Assembly: GCA_029582165.1 (NCBI GenBank)
Contig: CM055870.1
Coordinates: 8,551,832 to 8,615,831 of the forward strand
From: Portulaca oleracea
Lineage: Eukaryota > Streptophyta > Magnoliopsida > Caryophyllales > Portulacaceae
Direction: 5' to 3'
DNA: 64,000 nt
Part shown: positions 12,695-24,910 of the stretch, piece by piece
Layout of the letters: each line of letters starts with the position of its first letter
Numbering within the stretch: position 1 is the stretch's first letter
Position numbers and translations under genes: made by a program
Notes under the pieces: generated by a model
Seen by the model: only the letters and a program-made list of their open reading frames with translations
The model's database searches: none
What the model was told of the DNA's origin: nothing

Positions 12695-13072
12695 GGTTAA
12701 TTTTACTATAATATAACATATTGGAAGAGAATGAAAGATGTCTGGATGTCTATATATTAGTTTGGGAAGTAGACTCCTAAATAGATTTGGGTGGAGAGTA
12801 GATTCCTAATTGGATTTGGATGGGAGTTAAACTCCTAATCAGGTTGCGAGATAGATTTCTAATTAGATAAGGTAGACTTCTAATCTGATTAGACTTTTTG
12901 TGTATTATTTGTTTTTAATCGATTTTTTTATTATTTAATGGGCGAGAATTGTTTACTGTATTTTTAAATCGAATTTTTTCTTTAATATGATTGGTCGTTA
13001 ACCCCTACAATCATTGTGGGTTGAGTATTTCAAAATTCGAATGTATTACTTTTATATATTTACTAGTGTTGA
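12695..13072. other. Intergenic, no gene seen
   Basis: It contains four or five loosely repeated motifs of the type GTAGACTCCTAAT at 12765-12900 (degenerate tandem repeat). No coding potential was seen. Confidence 0.5.
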
Positions 13073-14415
13073 ACCCGTGCTATGCACGTGTGTATTAAAA
13101 AGTAAATGTCTAATAATTAAAAAGAAAATTATAATATAAGTGTATATAAAAATTATAATAGAAACTCATAGGTGTAAATCGTATAATATATTTACTGGCA
13201 ATAAGTGTAACAATACTCTTGATTCACGGGTGTATTAAAAATACAAATTTAATAATAAAAAGACAACAACAATATAAATATTCATGGAGATTATATAGTT
13301 AAAATATATAAATAATATTATTAGACATGGGTTAACTTATAATCTATGTGTACAAATTTTGAAGGAGAAAGACAAAACTAATATCATCACATAAAAGAAT
13401 GACACAATAAAATATTTCAATATAAATTATATGCTACGAATGTTGAATATAATGACGCTAATGATGAATCATGTCATACTTTTTGCACTTGCAATTAAAA
13501 TTTATCATTTATTCAGTTATACAATTAATTACATGAAACAAATTATATAGATTGAATTTAATCTGTGAAAGTTATATACCTCATTGTGAAACCATTTTTC
13601 CTCCCAATCTTGGGTCAATTACCATACTAATGCCCCGAATAAACAAATCTTAAATGAGTTGAAGTGCTTAATGCTAAAAAATTCATCAAATGATAATAGA
13701 GAATTTTCTTCAAATACTAAAAGAGAATTTATAGAAAGAAACTCGAGGCTATAACATAATACGGTAATAGCATTGTTATCTTCAGATAATTAGTAGTAAT
13801 ATATACTACAACATAGGTTGAAAGCACTAATTTGTGAACTATAAAAGCATATATACCTACTACCAAAATGCATGAGACATACATGAATCAACACCTATAA
13901 AGTAACAAATTAAAAGGAAAATCGCGTAAAAAAACTAAGAAGAAAACAAAAATGAAACTACGTGTAACATCAAAATCTTACGTAGTTCTATTTGTCAAGA
14001 CCCATTCAAAACACCATTGATGCTTGACTTTATAAAGTTGGACCAATTGCCTTAAGAATTAACCAACAACATGGAAATAGTTTGCGACTTTAATTTCAAT
14101 ACTTATAATTTGAGAGTTGGATTAGGAAGTCGTCGTCATTGCCCTCACCGAACCCCATCGTGTCATCAAGCAATGATGATGCAGAACGCGACAAGCATCG
14201 ACAATCAGATGATGATGACTTTATATTTCATGGACTGTCGTTAATGGCTACCAACAGGAATGGGAGGGATGGGTTCCGAACTGGACGTTTCAGCGAGTCT
14301 GAAAGAGGAGTGAGACAAGGAGGAGAGTGAAAGGACAGGTATGGGGCGACGACTCTAAAACTGCCCAGAAGTTTATCTCTGTTTATGGGATAAATATAAA
14401 GAGTTATAATTGAAA

Positions 14416-14511
14416 AAAATCAAATATTGAAGGTGGTTATAACTGCAAAAATCAAGGGATAATAAAATCAAATATTGAAGGTGGTTATAACTGTAAGAAT
14501 CAAGGGATAAT
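14416..14511. repeat. Tandem duplication, 48-bp unit x2
   Basis: The segment starting AAAATCAAATATTGAAGG is repeated once in tandem with few changes (14416-14463 and 14464-14511). It is non-coding. Confidence 0.8.
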
Positions 14512-14576
14512 AACTGCAAAGATTTAGAGTTTGACTTTGGGTAAAATTATACTGTATTTTTTATGGGCGGGAAAAA

Positions 14577-14980
14577 CAAAAAAACGACTAAATGGGCCTC
14601 ATATTTTGGTGTAATAATTTTAAGGACTCCATATTATGACAAATAATTATGGGGTGACATTATTTTTTATGTAAATATTTAGGGGGACATTCTGACCAAT
14701 TTTCGGCCAAAAATGACACGAAATAGTAAGTTTTTATGTTTAGACGTGTTTATCATGTTAAGAGATTTACTTGTATATGTTAGAGTTAACTATAGACTTC
14801 AATTTAAAACACGCCTAAACATTAAAAACCACCGCTTTGCGACATTTTTGATCGGAAATTGGCCGGAATGTTCCCTCAAAATATTTACATCAAAAATAAT
14901 GTCACCCCACAATTATTTGTCATAATATAGAGCGCTCAAAATTATTCACTAAAATATGAGGCCCATTTAGTCGTTTTTTG
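14577..14980. mobile_element. Hairpin (foldback) MITE
   Basis: Inverted arms of about 150 bp, outer part AACGACTAAATGGGCCTCAT on the left and its complement on the right, enclose a central region that itself pairs imperfectly. Target duplications could not be placed with confidence, so the superfamily is unknown; the structure resembles Mutator-type hairpin MITEs. The open frame at 14713-14925 follows the hairpin and is not a gene. Confidence 0.7.
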
Positions 14981-15091
14981 GGGGGAAAGTAGTTACTGCT
15001 TTTTATTTTTCTAAATTTTCATTGGCTAGAAAGACCGAAATTCACTGACAGCTCACGATTTCAAAATTCAAAAATTCTAAAACTTTCAACA

Positions 15092-15096
<5 letters not shown>

Positions 15097-15123
<27 letters not shown>
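15097..15123. repeat. (TTA)n microsatellite
   Basis: A short run of ATT/TTA repeats. Confidence 0.9.
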
Positions 15124-15124
<1 letters not shown>

Positions 15125-16324
15125 TCAACATTATTTATATAAGTTACCAGGATATATATTTATTTCTAAAACTTTCATAGCTAGCAGGCGTGTTAGATTA
15201 TCTACTTATTTCTACTTTCAAGAGGTTATAAATTCCTAAGTGATTTACTCTATGAATATTGAGTAAGAATTAAGTCACGTTTTATTCCTTCTTATTATTC
15301 TTTAATATATTTGCAAAAGTCCTAATTATATTCTTTTATAAAAAACCGTACTATTTTACAATTTATGTTACATTATGAAATTCTTGATGATTATATATAC
15401 AAGTTTTGATGCTTATGTATTGTGTGTATTGATTTTTAAATTTATTTATTTTTTGTGTGTGTATACATACACAAAAATAAATAAATATAACAATTGATGC
15501 ATGCAATGCGTGCGAATCAAAACTTGTTTTGCTTAAAACTAAAAATTCTAATAATGATTCGACTTTGGCTCATGATGGATGTTGGCGAGACAATGTAGTT
15601 AAAGTTATATTCTTTTCAGTTGTTTTTAAATAAGTTAAATAAGTTCAAGATAAATTTACAAAACAACTCTTTCAAATGAATTCAAATAAGATCAAACAGC
15701 TAAGTTCAAATTAGTTAAACATACTAAGTTCAAAATAAGTTTAGATAAGTTCAACTTGTAATGAGCTCAGTCAAACTAAGTTGGAATGAACATGTTAAAA
15801 ATAAAAATATAGTGAGACGGAATCAATATTATTGATTATTGTTCGTTTACTCTCAATATGAACAATTATGCATTATAAATATGCTTCCTCATGATAGATT
15901 TTTCTTTTTGCTTTTATATGATTTTAATTTATATGTGGCAAATATGATCAAATACCTTAATTGACGAATAATCATTACGTTTCTATTATTTATTTGTAAC
16001 ATTGGATTTAATGTTGTTAAAAGAATGCAATTATGCAACTTAGAATAAAAATATGATAAAGCAAACATTTCTTAATTAATTAAGAATCTTGCCTTAAAAG
16101 ACAACAAAATACATAAGAAATTTTCCCAATACTAAAATTAAGGAATAAAAAGATAATCAGTGATATTCTAACTCTGATATGCAACGATAATCTTTAAATA
16201 AAAATATTATTGTTTCATGCACTTACTTTTGAAATAATTTTGATTTAAAGTATATTTGAATACTAAATAAAATTCAATTCTGACATTTTTGTCTTTCTCT
16301 TAGTCTCTATGTGACACACATACG

Positions 16325-16533
16325 TACTCCCTCCATTCCATATTAATTGACCAAAATGTGGTCTTTAACTAAAAATTTATTATAGTACATTTTGTCAAAA
16401 ATTTATAACATTATATTTTCATGAGAGTATTTTTCGTTATAACTATAATGATGATATTTTCGTATATTAGAACATTATATAGGTTAAGAAATTAACAACG
16501 CATCGAGACAATTAATATGGAACGGATGGAGTA
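16325..16533. mobile_element. Stowaway (Tc1/mariner) MITE
   Basis: TA-flanked element of about 209 bp with ends TACTCCCTCCATTCCATATT and, reversed, TACTCCATCCGTTCCATATT. The CTCCCTCC terminus and TA target are the Stowaway signature. It is nested in the Helitron. Confidence 0.85.
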
Positions 16534-17441
16534 TATGTATGATTTAACTTAACACCAATCAACATATTAGGTAGATTTTGATTTTTCTCATTTTCGTAAA
16601 TGATAGAAAAATTTATATATGCGTGATTTAATTTATTTAACATCAACAAACATATTAGATAGATTTTATGATTTTTCTTATTTTCATAAAATAATAGAAA
16701 GATTTATATATGCATGATTTAACTTAACCTTAAGTTAATATATTAGATAAATTTTATAATTTTGATTCTTTTAGTAAACAATAGGAAAATAATTAGTTCA
16801 TGAATGAGAATGAGAATAAACATGAAAAATGGAGGAGGAAAGGTGTGAGGGAGGTTAATTGAGAAATAAGATTATTGACTAATTTCCTTGTCTATAATTA
16901 ATTTATAAAGAAAGATAAATAGAAAAATAAAAAATCACACAATAATTAATGTGTTGACTTATGACATAAAAATGTTATATTGATACTCTCGGCATAATGG
17001 AGAGAAAATTAGGTATATGTTGATACTCTAGGTATAATGTAGCAAAACATCAAAATAATAAAATAATGTAAGATTACAACATAGGAACCTAAAAGAAATT
17101 TTAAAAAATAATAATATAATGTAAATTAGGGAAAATAGAAACCCGAAAAAAATGAAGTAAATGACTATTGCAATGTGAAAGTGGGAAATAGAGAATATAT
17201 ATAAAAAGTACTAACCGAAAAATATGGTGATATAGTGGTGTAGAAATTGAAGAGTTTTCCTTTGCATTAGAGGTTTAAATCTTGAAGGTAACAATTTCAT
17301 TGATAACTATTTTGGTACGAATAAAAAATATTGTAATTACTATTCTATCCTTATAACTTATCAATGCATCATGGAAAGGGGAAAATGGACAAAGTGAAAT
17401 TTACGTACCATAAACCTCTTTGCCTTTATATATTATATAGA

Positions 17442-18485
17442 TAGATGTGTGTGCACTTCCAATAATATTAAAATTAGCATAACACTTATTTACTTTCTGC
17501 GGCACCACACTTATGTATACTTCCTGTAACACTCCTAACTTTCTCTTATACATAATCTATTACCTATGTTAAAACAAAATAAAAGTAATCTATAATTGAC
17601 ATGTAGCATGCTTATGGAAAAAAAATATTTACTTTATAAGATTATTAATTACATTAGATTACCTATTCACCTTCCCCCTCTCAAATAGTACTCAATAGCA
17701 CATAATAACATTTAATTTTAAAACAAATAACTATCTACTGACAGTTACAATTCAAACACAACTCAAAACGGATTATATCATAGTATTAAAATCCAAAATT
17801 AATATTAAAAAATACTAACATTGCGATAAAAAATGTAAATTAACGTCTCTTTGTTATGAAAAAAAAAAGTAATGCAACTTGATTTTGACTGATGTTGCGA
17901 TTGTTGATATATGCTTAAATATAGAATTAATCATTACTTTAAAATTAATTTATAATTAGTTGTTTTTACTACTTAATGGTATAATGATTTATAATTTCTC
18001 TAAAACAATTTTATTTTAATTATTTTTATAAAAAAATTAGTATTTATTTATGAAAATAAGTTTCCAACAAAACAATATTTATAATGTATATACATAGTTT
18101 CTATTATTTTAATCATTTATTCCAATGTTTAAAATTAATATTTTTTGAATGTTATGGGGAAAGATTTGAAGAGAATTATAAAGTTCCTTGCATTTATTCA
18201 AATTAAATAATAAAAAATTACTATTATTTTTTATTATATGTAACTAAGACAATATTAAAAATAAATATAAATTTTAATATCCTTTACTACTATATTATGT
18301 AAATTAATTTTGAAGACAATTTGTACGAAACAAATAAAAAAATATTGATAGTACGATTGTTGTATAATTGGTTTTATTAATTTTAATTATTATTTGAATT
18401 GATAATTATTGTAAAATTCCTCCAAAAAAATAACATATAAATACTGAAAAGTTTCCTGTGCATCGCACGGGATATACAATGCTAG
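17442..18485 (+). mobile_element. Helitron 3' end, plus strand (5' end unplaced)
   Basis: At 18454-18485 a 7-bp-stem hairpin (CCTGTGC-ATC-GCACGGG) is followed by ten bases and then CTAG|T, the 3' terminus of a plus-strand Helitron. The 5' TC end could not be fixed. It may lie close to 17442, which would put two Helitrons back to back, or the element may extend further left through the first one. No coding sequence was seen. Confidence 0.5.
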
Positions 18486-18748
18486 TTATTAGATGAAAGG
18501 AAAACCAAAAACTATGTCCAAACCATTAGCAGTAAAGTTTCAATGTATATGATATGTCATTAATTAGTTATCAAATCGACAACCCTATTATTTTAGACTA
18601 ACTTTTATATGAAATGTTATGGTTGGAGAATTTTAATCAAAATAATTGTCAAGTACAAGGTATTCATAATAATTTTAATTTAGTTTAGACATCTATTGTC
18701 TTTGGCATAAAAAAAAAAAGAAGAGCAATCTAAACAAATAATTTTAAT

Positions 18749-18906
18749 TTACTTGTCGTCATGCGATTGAGAAATCACGAGTTCGAGTGCTAGAAACAGC
18801 CTCTTACATAAATGTAAGGTCGTGTTTGTCTATATTACACCTTTGCGGTAGTACCCTTTCTCCAGCCCCTGCTTGCGGGAACGCTTTGTGCAATGGATTG
18901 TCCTTT
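18749..18906 (+). mobile_element. Au-type SINE
   Basis: A tRNA B-box-like GAGTTCGAGTGC is followed by AACAGCCTCTTACATAAATG, a C-rich stretch, TGCTTGCGGGA and the end TGCAATGGATTGTCCTTT. This order matches the plant Au SINE family. The A-box part is weak, so the left edge is approximate. The open frame at 18787-19047 crosses it and is not a gene. Confidence 0.75.
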
Positions 18907-19500
18907 GTTCAAACTTACATAAGATTTTTGTTTAATATTAAAATATTAAATTTTATAATTTATAATTGTGGGTGTCGGCGCATTCTTAATTATGTAATGA
19001 CAACTTGTCACACTATGAGATGTTTGATTATAATGTTGGACTTCTAGTTACCTTGACCATGTGTTTAACAATTAAATTGAATCAAGAATTTATGTCCAAA
19101 GTTTAAATCCACCTTTCTTCTCATTATATCATGCCCTTTCACATATTAATAAAAAAGAATAAGAAATTGTTCACTGTGCATTATCTTAAAAAATTAATTT
19201 CAAAATATTGCAATTACAAATTAGTAAAATAGATCAAAAGTAATTGATTGTTCACAAATATAATACGTGATGTTGAAATCTCCACTAAAAATAGTATCCA
19301 CTAAATATTCTAATGACTAGTCAAATTCACTGTGCAATGAAACTACCCAACAAATACATACTATCGATATATAGTAAAGAGTCACCTTGGGAAAATATGA
19401 AAGGAATATCTTAAACTTCTATAGTCATACAAAGGTATGCCACATTGCTAAGAATATAACAAGTAATGAGAAAATGAAGGTAAATCACATAGTAAACTAG
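18907..19500. other. Intergenic, upstream of the Cys-rich gene
   Basis: AT-rich, with no gene or repeat recognised. The promoter of the downstream gene probably lies toward its right end. Confidence 0.5.
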
Positions 19501-19510
19501 AGTTGACATG

Positions 19511-19518
19511 TATAAGTA
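19511..19518 (+). promoter_or_regulatory. Possible TATA box of the Cys-rich gene
   Basis: TATAAGTA lies 108 bases before the ATG at 19626. That leaves room for a leader of about 80 bases. Inference from sequence and position only. Confidence 0.4.
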
Positions 19519-19625
19519 CTTGAATAAATTCCATGTAAAACATCATCAATTGAATCATATCATATCTTGAAGCATTAAATCAAACTTTTCATTGGAAAAT
19601 CTTATTCTCCATCGATCGATCAAGC

Positions 19626-20190
19626 ATGGGTTCAAACAAGCTAACAATGGTTTTGGTTGTGGCTTTGATCAATTCAATCATTGTAAACTACGCAATAGCG
19701 GAAGAAGAGCTAAAGAAAACAAGCGCAGAGTCTATAGCAGGATTTTCGACTCTAGAGACGGTCGTGGAGGATCAATATGTTAAGATTATACTGTGTATAG
19801 AGAAGTGCAAAGAAGGTGACAGTGCCTGTGAAGACAAATGTGTTGAAGATTCCTCACCAAAAGATGAAGAAGGGCAAAAGAAATTGTGGCTTCAAACAAA
19901 AGAGAACGCTAAAAAGGAATTCTGCATTCAAGGTTGTGATATTGGATTCGCATGTGGCACCAAAGCAACTGAAGGTAAGTTTATTCAAGTATTTTTCTAA
20001 TTCAAAAAAAGAAAAAAGACCATTTCTCTATGCTCTTTGAATCACTCATTTATTTGACCCAATATTTTTTACGATGTACAATATTGCAGAAGAGAAGGTC
20101 AACTGTCTTAAAACATGCTTCAACTATTGCGGTGGATATGAAAAGGACACAAAATTCTTGTACACCAAGGAGGCGACACAGAAGCCGTAA
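19626..20190 (+). CDS. Secreted cysteine-rich peptide, two exons (thionin-like)
   Basis: Exon 1 is 19626-19974 and exon 2 is 20090-20190. The intron has a GAAG|GTAAGT donor and an ATATTGCAG acceptor. Together they encode 149 residues. The N-terminus is a hydrophobic signal peptide (about residues 1-25, ending near NYAIA), so the product should enter the secretory pathway. The mature part is charged and has ten cysteines in three clusters: CIEKC..SAC..DKC, FCIQGCDIGFAC and NCLKTCFNYC, the last one in exon 2. Without the splice, translation would run into the intron and lose the third cluster. The arrangement resembles plant thionin-like or other disulfide-rich defence or reproductive peptides, but I do not recognise a specific family. 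The chosen ATG is the first in frame and gives the complete signal peptide. Confidence 0.8.
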
Positions 20191-20206
20191 AGACCAAGCC
20201 AGTAGA

Positions 20207-20212
20207 AATAAA
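20207..20212 (+). promoter_or_regulatory. Possible polyadenylation signal
   Basis: AATAAA lies 17 bases after the stop codon of the cysteine-rich gene. Its closeness to the stop makes it only a candidate. Confidence 0.35.
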
Positions 20213-20259
20213 GCACAAGTTTTGATATGTCAAAAACAATGACTATGCCTTTATATTAA

Positions 20260-20749
20260 GTCCCTGTTCGGCAACAGCGTTTAGATCAGCGTTTAGCGTT
20301 TTGGCCAGTAAAAACGCTATTTTACTAAATTTTATCTGTTCGGTAAATTAATGTTTTATATCAGTGTACAGCGTATATGGGAGCGTTTGATGCTACTCCT
20401 TTTGACGTTTATAAGAGCAACTTCAAGCTTAATTGAGGGAGCGTCTAGAACTTGGTTCCCAATTATACCCATGCTTTGCCCTCATATTCCCCAACGTAAT
20501 CCATGTAATTAAAGAATCATTGGCTGCTTCTCTAGTATTCTCTTATTGCTAGCTTGTTGCATGCTTCCTTTTAATACCTTCAATTAGTAATTGTCATCTT
20601 TCAGATGCATTGATACACTTAAAAGATAATGAAAAAAAATAATAAAGCAACAATAATAATAAAATACGAATAATAATAATAATAAAATAATGATAACAAT
20701 AATAATTCTATAAAAAAATAAATAATAATAATAATAATAAATAACAATG

Positions 20750-20791
<42 letters not shown>

Positions 20792-20987
20792 GACATGCCC
20801 CTTTTGGTCATTAACACTTATCAACTACTCTAACCCCTAATTTATACCAAACACATTCTTTATAAACAACTATTTTAACCGCTATCAGCTACCCGCTAAT
20901 CTGCAACAGTTATCCGCTACCCCATCAGCTATCCGCTAGCCAAACAGCTATCTGCTATCCAAACAGCTCTTTTTGCCGAACATGGCC
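20260..20987. mobile_element. PIF/Tourist-like MITE
   Basis: Inverted ends GTCCCTGTTCGGCAA and, reversed, GGCCATGTTCGGCAA, with TAA on both outer sides (20257-20259 and 20988-20990). The inside holds an AAT-rich microsatellite (20632-20791) and repeated GCTATC/AACAGCT motifs near the right end. It lies only about 70 bp after the cysteine-rich gene. The isoleucine/tyrosine-rich minus-strand frame is a repeat artefact. Confidence 0.7.
20632..20791. repeat. AAT/ATA-rich microsatellite
   Basis: Long imperfect run of AAT trinucleotides inside the MITE. Confidence 0.9.
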
Positions 20988-20990
20988 TAA

Positions 20991-21712
20991 TTAGTTGTAC
21001 TTACATTATGCCACTTTCTTCTAATAAATTACATCAATAAAAGTTTTGTATTTTTTTGAACATAATCATCAATTATTCTTTATGCTAGAGTCGTTTGAAT
21101 GTATCCTCTTTGTTTGTGATTATTACTTTGCCTTTTTTCAATCTAATCATCAATATATAATAGTTTTTAGATCCGTACTTTACACGGGACAATAATAAAA
21201 TACATATATTGTTGAAGTATGGTTTATAAAAACGTATATAAATATTGTATATATAATTTCATAATATTTTTTCAAAAATAAAAAAGATTTAATTTAATAT
21301 TGCATAAATAATTTTACCAATTCAAATTTTAACTTAATAATTTAATGAAAAGTATACATTAAATTTTTTTTTCTAGAAGAAATGTGATATGCAAAAGAAA
21401 TTGAACATATAACTTATTTGATTTATTAACAACACAACTAATAAAAATATTATAACTTTTTATTTGTATAGCAGATGACAATAGTACAATATAAACAAAT
21501 AAGGGATTAGTACCAATCAAAGCAAATAAATGACAATTAGTTTTCTTTTGCCTAACTTTTCATTTACCTTCGTTAACTTTCATTCAATAATAATAATTCA
21601 TGAATAATTTAATTTCCTTATTTTTATAAAAGAATATTTATTAATAATTATAATTTTTCAAAAATACCGTCATTGAAACTTTCATATTCCAACCCTCACC
21701 CTTTGTATCCAG

Positions 21713-21717
<5 letters not shown>
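20991..21717. other. Intergenic with a decayed Helitron-like end
   Basis: No gene. Near 21155-21190 the minus strand reads CCCGTGTAAAGTACGG and then ...AAACTATT, similar to a Helitron 3' end but with the CTAG terminus changed, so it is at best a decayed copy. Confidence 0.35.

Positions 21718-21763
<46 letters not shown>
21718..21763. repeat. (TA)n microsatellite
   Basis: Uninterrupted TA repeat directly abutting the left end of the next element. Confidence 0.95.
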
Positions 21764-21765
<2 letters not shown>

Positions 21766-22287
21766 ATAATTGGATTCTAATAATCCCTACTTTCACCAAT
21801 TGACAATGATAGTGACTGCATTTCACTTGTATTACAGTGGTCCAAAAAAAATAAAATTGGATTGTAGTGGAATATTTTCAAGGGAATCATAGATTTTGTG
21901 TTGCATTTGATTCAAAACTTAGTATAACACTTAACAATGATTTTTAATGAATTTACAGCATTTCTCCCAAATTGTTTTCATTTTTTTACTATTTTTTACG
22001 ATTTTTTCACTTTTATTATTTTTAAAAAATCATAATAATTATTCGGAGTCTCAAAAAAATAATTTAAAAAATGTTTTAGAAACTACAATTCATTAAATTT
22101 CTAGGGGCAGGAACGAAAAAAACAAAAACAATATATTGTAGGAATGAAAAAAATAAGAAGAACGTGGATGTGGATTTGGTACCACTACAATCCAATTTTA
22201 TTTTTTTTACCACCAGAATACAAAGTGAAAGTACGGTCCACCATTGTCCAATTGGTGAAAGTAGGGATTATTAGAATCCAATTATCC
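21764..22287. mobile_element. MULE-like hairpin MITE, TIR AATTGGATTCTAATAAT
   Basis: Inverted arms of about 120 bp (21764-21885 and 22166-22287) share ATAATTGGATTCTAATAAT and a further 100 bases. The same terminal motif begins the Pack-MULE at 36332, so I place it in that family. Both flanks are TA repeats, which would hide a 9-bp target duplication. It is non-coding. Confidence 0.7.
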
Positions 22288-23657
22288 TATATATATATAT
22301 ATGATGGAATCACTTACGTGTTTAAATTTGCTCATTCAATCATAAATTCTAAACATATTGACAAAGTCTAATAACCATAAAACATTCGCCCTTTGGAGAA
22401 CAATACTCAATTAATGAATTGAATATCATATATGGAAAGGGACTATTATTCCCAATTAACTTTTTCAGCTTGGAAACACTCCAAGACTGAAAATGACAAT
22501 AGTTGCTAGTGATTTGAGTCCAGTAGCACATTCCTTTGAAAGTTATAACTAATTTACCGACATTGCAAAGAGTGAAAAAATGTTGGTTCTTTTTGCCACA
22601 TACATCTAGTTAAGCCTGAGTTGTTCATGTTGACCGAGATGAAAGGTTTAAAGTGTGGTTGAAAGCTTTGCAGAAATCTGCATAAATTGAGTTGGGCAAC
22701 GAGTCAGGTCAAGGTATACTCATTAATTACGTAGAGTCGGTTGAAAAGGTCGGCCCATTAAAGTTGTGGGTCAGGCATGATCTTTCTAAAAAAAGGATAG
22801 GTCTATGAGCCAACTCGTTTTGATTTGAAAGTTAAAAAGAAGTGTATTGTATCAAAGGATGTTAGGTAGGCTAATTATTGTTTAATGCATATTAATAATA
22901 TCTAAATCTAAGTAATATATTAAAGTTTGAGTACGAGCAACATATGAACCACACTAAGATGGCTACATCTTTGGTGACTTCACTTGCTTTACGTGCAGTT
23001 GACTCATCGCCATGAATTCAAAGTGTAATTAATGATTAAATATTATCACCCAAAACACATTTTCATATATCTTAATTAATTATTCATTTTTATTTTTTCA
23101 TTTGCATATTTTAATTACTCCTTAACATGATGAATTATAAATATTAATAAATTATTTTGGTAAAAAAATCAATGACTTTAGTTTTAATTAGAATAAATAC
23201 AACAAGACAAATATCAATTAACGATTATTTACATTTCATGTATTAATAAGAAAGAAGATAATTAAGGTTCATCATAATTTAAGATAAGGAGAAAATTTTA
23301 TTTATTTCTTTTGAGAAACAATGCATTATGATTATTTTTGAAGAATATATTTTAAATATTTGACTATTTTATTTATAGTAAATGTATTTTCATGATAATT
23401 GAGGATAATACTCAAATTTAAAAGGGATTATTATAAAATAATTATTACCATAGTAATAATTATTATTATTTATTATTATTTTATAATAATCCCTGATAAA
23501 AATATTGATTATCATAGTTCTTTCGAAAAAATTAGTTATTATCACGTACAGTAATGACAAAAGGTACCATGTCAATGCATGCAGGTTAATTGTCAACACC
23601 TATGTTAGGACTTAGGACTTTGACTGTAGCGACAAAAGAACCACATGCAAACAACAA
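22288..23657. other. Intergenic, no gene seen
   Basis: AT-rich. No open frame of interest, no tRNA and no clear transposon ends. Confidence 0.5.
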
Positions 23658-24534
23658 GGGGGTGTTTGGTGTTTGCCTTTTTTGGATGTCCTTTCAAGGA
23701 AATAGCTTTTTGGGGGTCATTTGACAGCTGAACCATTCAAAAAGCTAATTTGGAGTGTTTGGTGGTTTGGCAGATTGAAGTAATTTTTTACCCCAAAAAA
23801 CCATTTTGTAAAAAGTTACAAAGAATAGCTTTTTGTAAATGGCTTTTGGTTTTTTGGAATGTAAATTACCATGTTGACCACATACTGCATAAAAATTACA
23901 AAAACTGTCATCCAGATTATTTAAGGTTGTTTCTTTTAATTTTTCTTCCATCTTCCACCAAAACAACCATCCAAATTATTTTGGTTGTTTATAATATAGA
24001 TTACCATGTTGGTATCTAAGATATATAAATAAAAAATATCTTTGCAATTAATACAAATTTTAAAAGTAAATTTGGCATAAAAATTAATAAAATATCAACA
24101 TTAATTGTAAGAGTAAATTGGGATAAAAATTTTAGTCTTATTCAAGAAAATTTGGCAATCAATGGACAATTTAGTTATTACCCTATTAATACAAATTCCA
24201 ATTTTTAGTGATTATTTGTTGAACACACAAACTCGACGGAAAAAAGACTATCAATAAAACAATACTAGAAATATGGAAGAAAAACCTAAAAATGAATTAC
24301 AAAATCATGATGTTAAAAAATACTGAAGATAAAGCTAAGGGTATAATTGGAAATCAAACAAAAAAGTCATACTACAAACAGCTAACTCTACCACACTTTT
24401 TACACAAACAGCGAACGCAAACACCCAACAAAAACAACTAACAAAACAGTCAAAAGTCAAACAACTAACAAAACAACCGATAGCCAAAAAAAGCCAAGTA
24501 GCCAACAGTCAACAGTTGTTCCCCAAACAGCCCC
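23658..24534. mobile_element. MITE-like element, GGGGGTGTTTGG ends
   Basis: The left end GGGGGTGTTTGGTG and the reversed right end GGGGCTGTTTGGGG form short inverted ends about 877 bp apart. The right part is rich in AACAACTAACAAAACA motifs. Possible target bases are CAA/TAA; the superfamily (PIF or hAT) is not settled. Confidence 0.5.
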
Positions 24535-24586
24535 TAAGTATTATCATAGTAATTATTAATGCTAATGTTATTATTTATGATACTTA

Positions 24587-24865
24587 AGGTCCGTTTGTAC
24601 CTAGGAAAATAGGGTGGAAAAAATTTTCCTGGAAAAAAAATTAGGGGGAGAATTATTTTGGGGTAAAGTAAATTTCTTTTTATTGTTTGGTTTAAGTAAA
24701 AATTTTGAAGAAAAAAATTTGATTTCCCATTCAATTTTCTTTTCCTTATTTGGTTTGAGGAAAAATGTATGGAAAAATAAAATTTACATGGAAACTTGTA
24801 AATGTCAAGTTTCATTTTTATAGATCATATGATGTGATTTGGGAGAGAGAGAGATAGAAGAGAGT

Positions 24866-24910
<45 letters not shown>

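Larger units (their letters stand above)
13073..17441 (-). mobile_element. Non-autonomous Helitron, minus strand
   Basis: On the minus strand the element starts A|TCTATATAATATATAAAGG at 17441, typical of plant Helitron 5' ends. It finishes with the small hairpin CGTGC-ATA-GCACG, nine bases, then CTAG|T at 13073. The host bases A and T flank it, as Helitrons require, and there are no target duplications. The 4.4 kb inside has no Rep or helicase frame, so it would depend on another element. It also contains a hairpin element (14577-14980), a short tandem repeat (14416-14511) and a Stowaway MITE (16325-16533). The 63-residue frame at 14139 is unrecognised. Confidence 0.65.

Noticed and set aside
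14139..14330. 63-residue hydrophilic frame inside the Helitron
   Set aside because: No recognisable domain and no splice context; a captured gene piece is possible but not supported.
20584..20817. Isoleucine/tyrosine-rich minus-strand frame
   Set aside because: It is a translation of an AAT microsatellite.
21150..21195. Possible third Helitron 3' end
   Set aside because: The hairpin is present but the terminus reads CTATT rather than CTAGT, and no matching 5' end was found.
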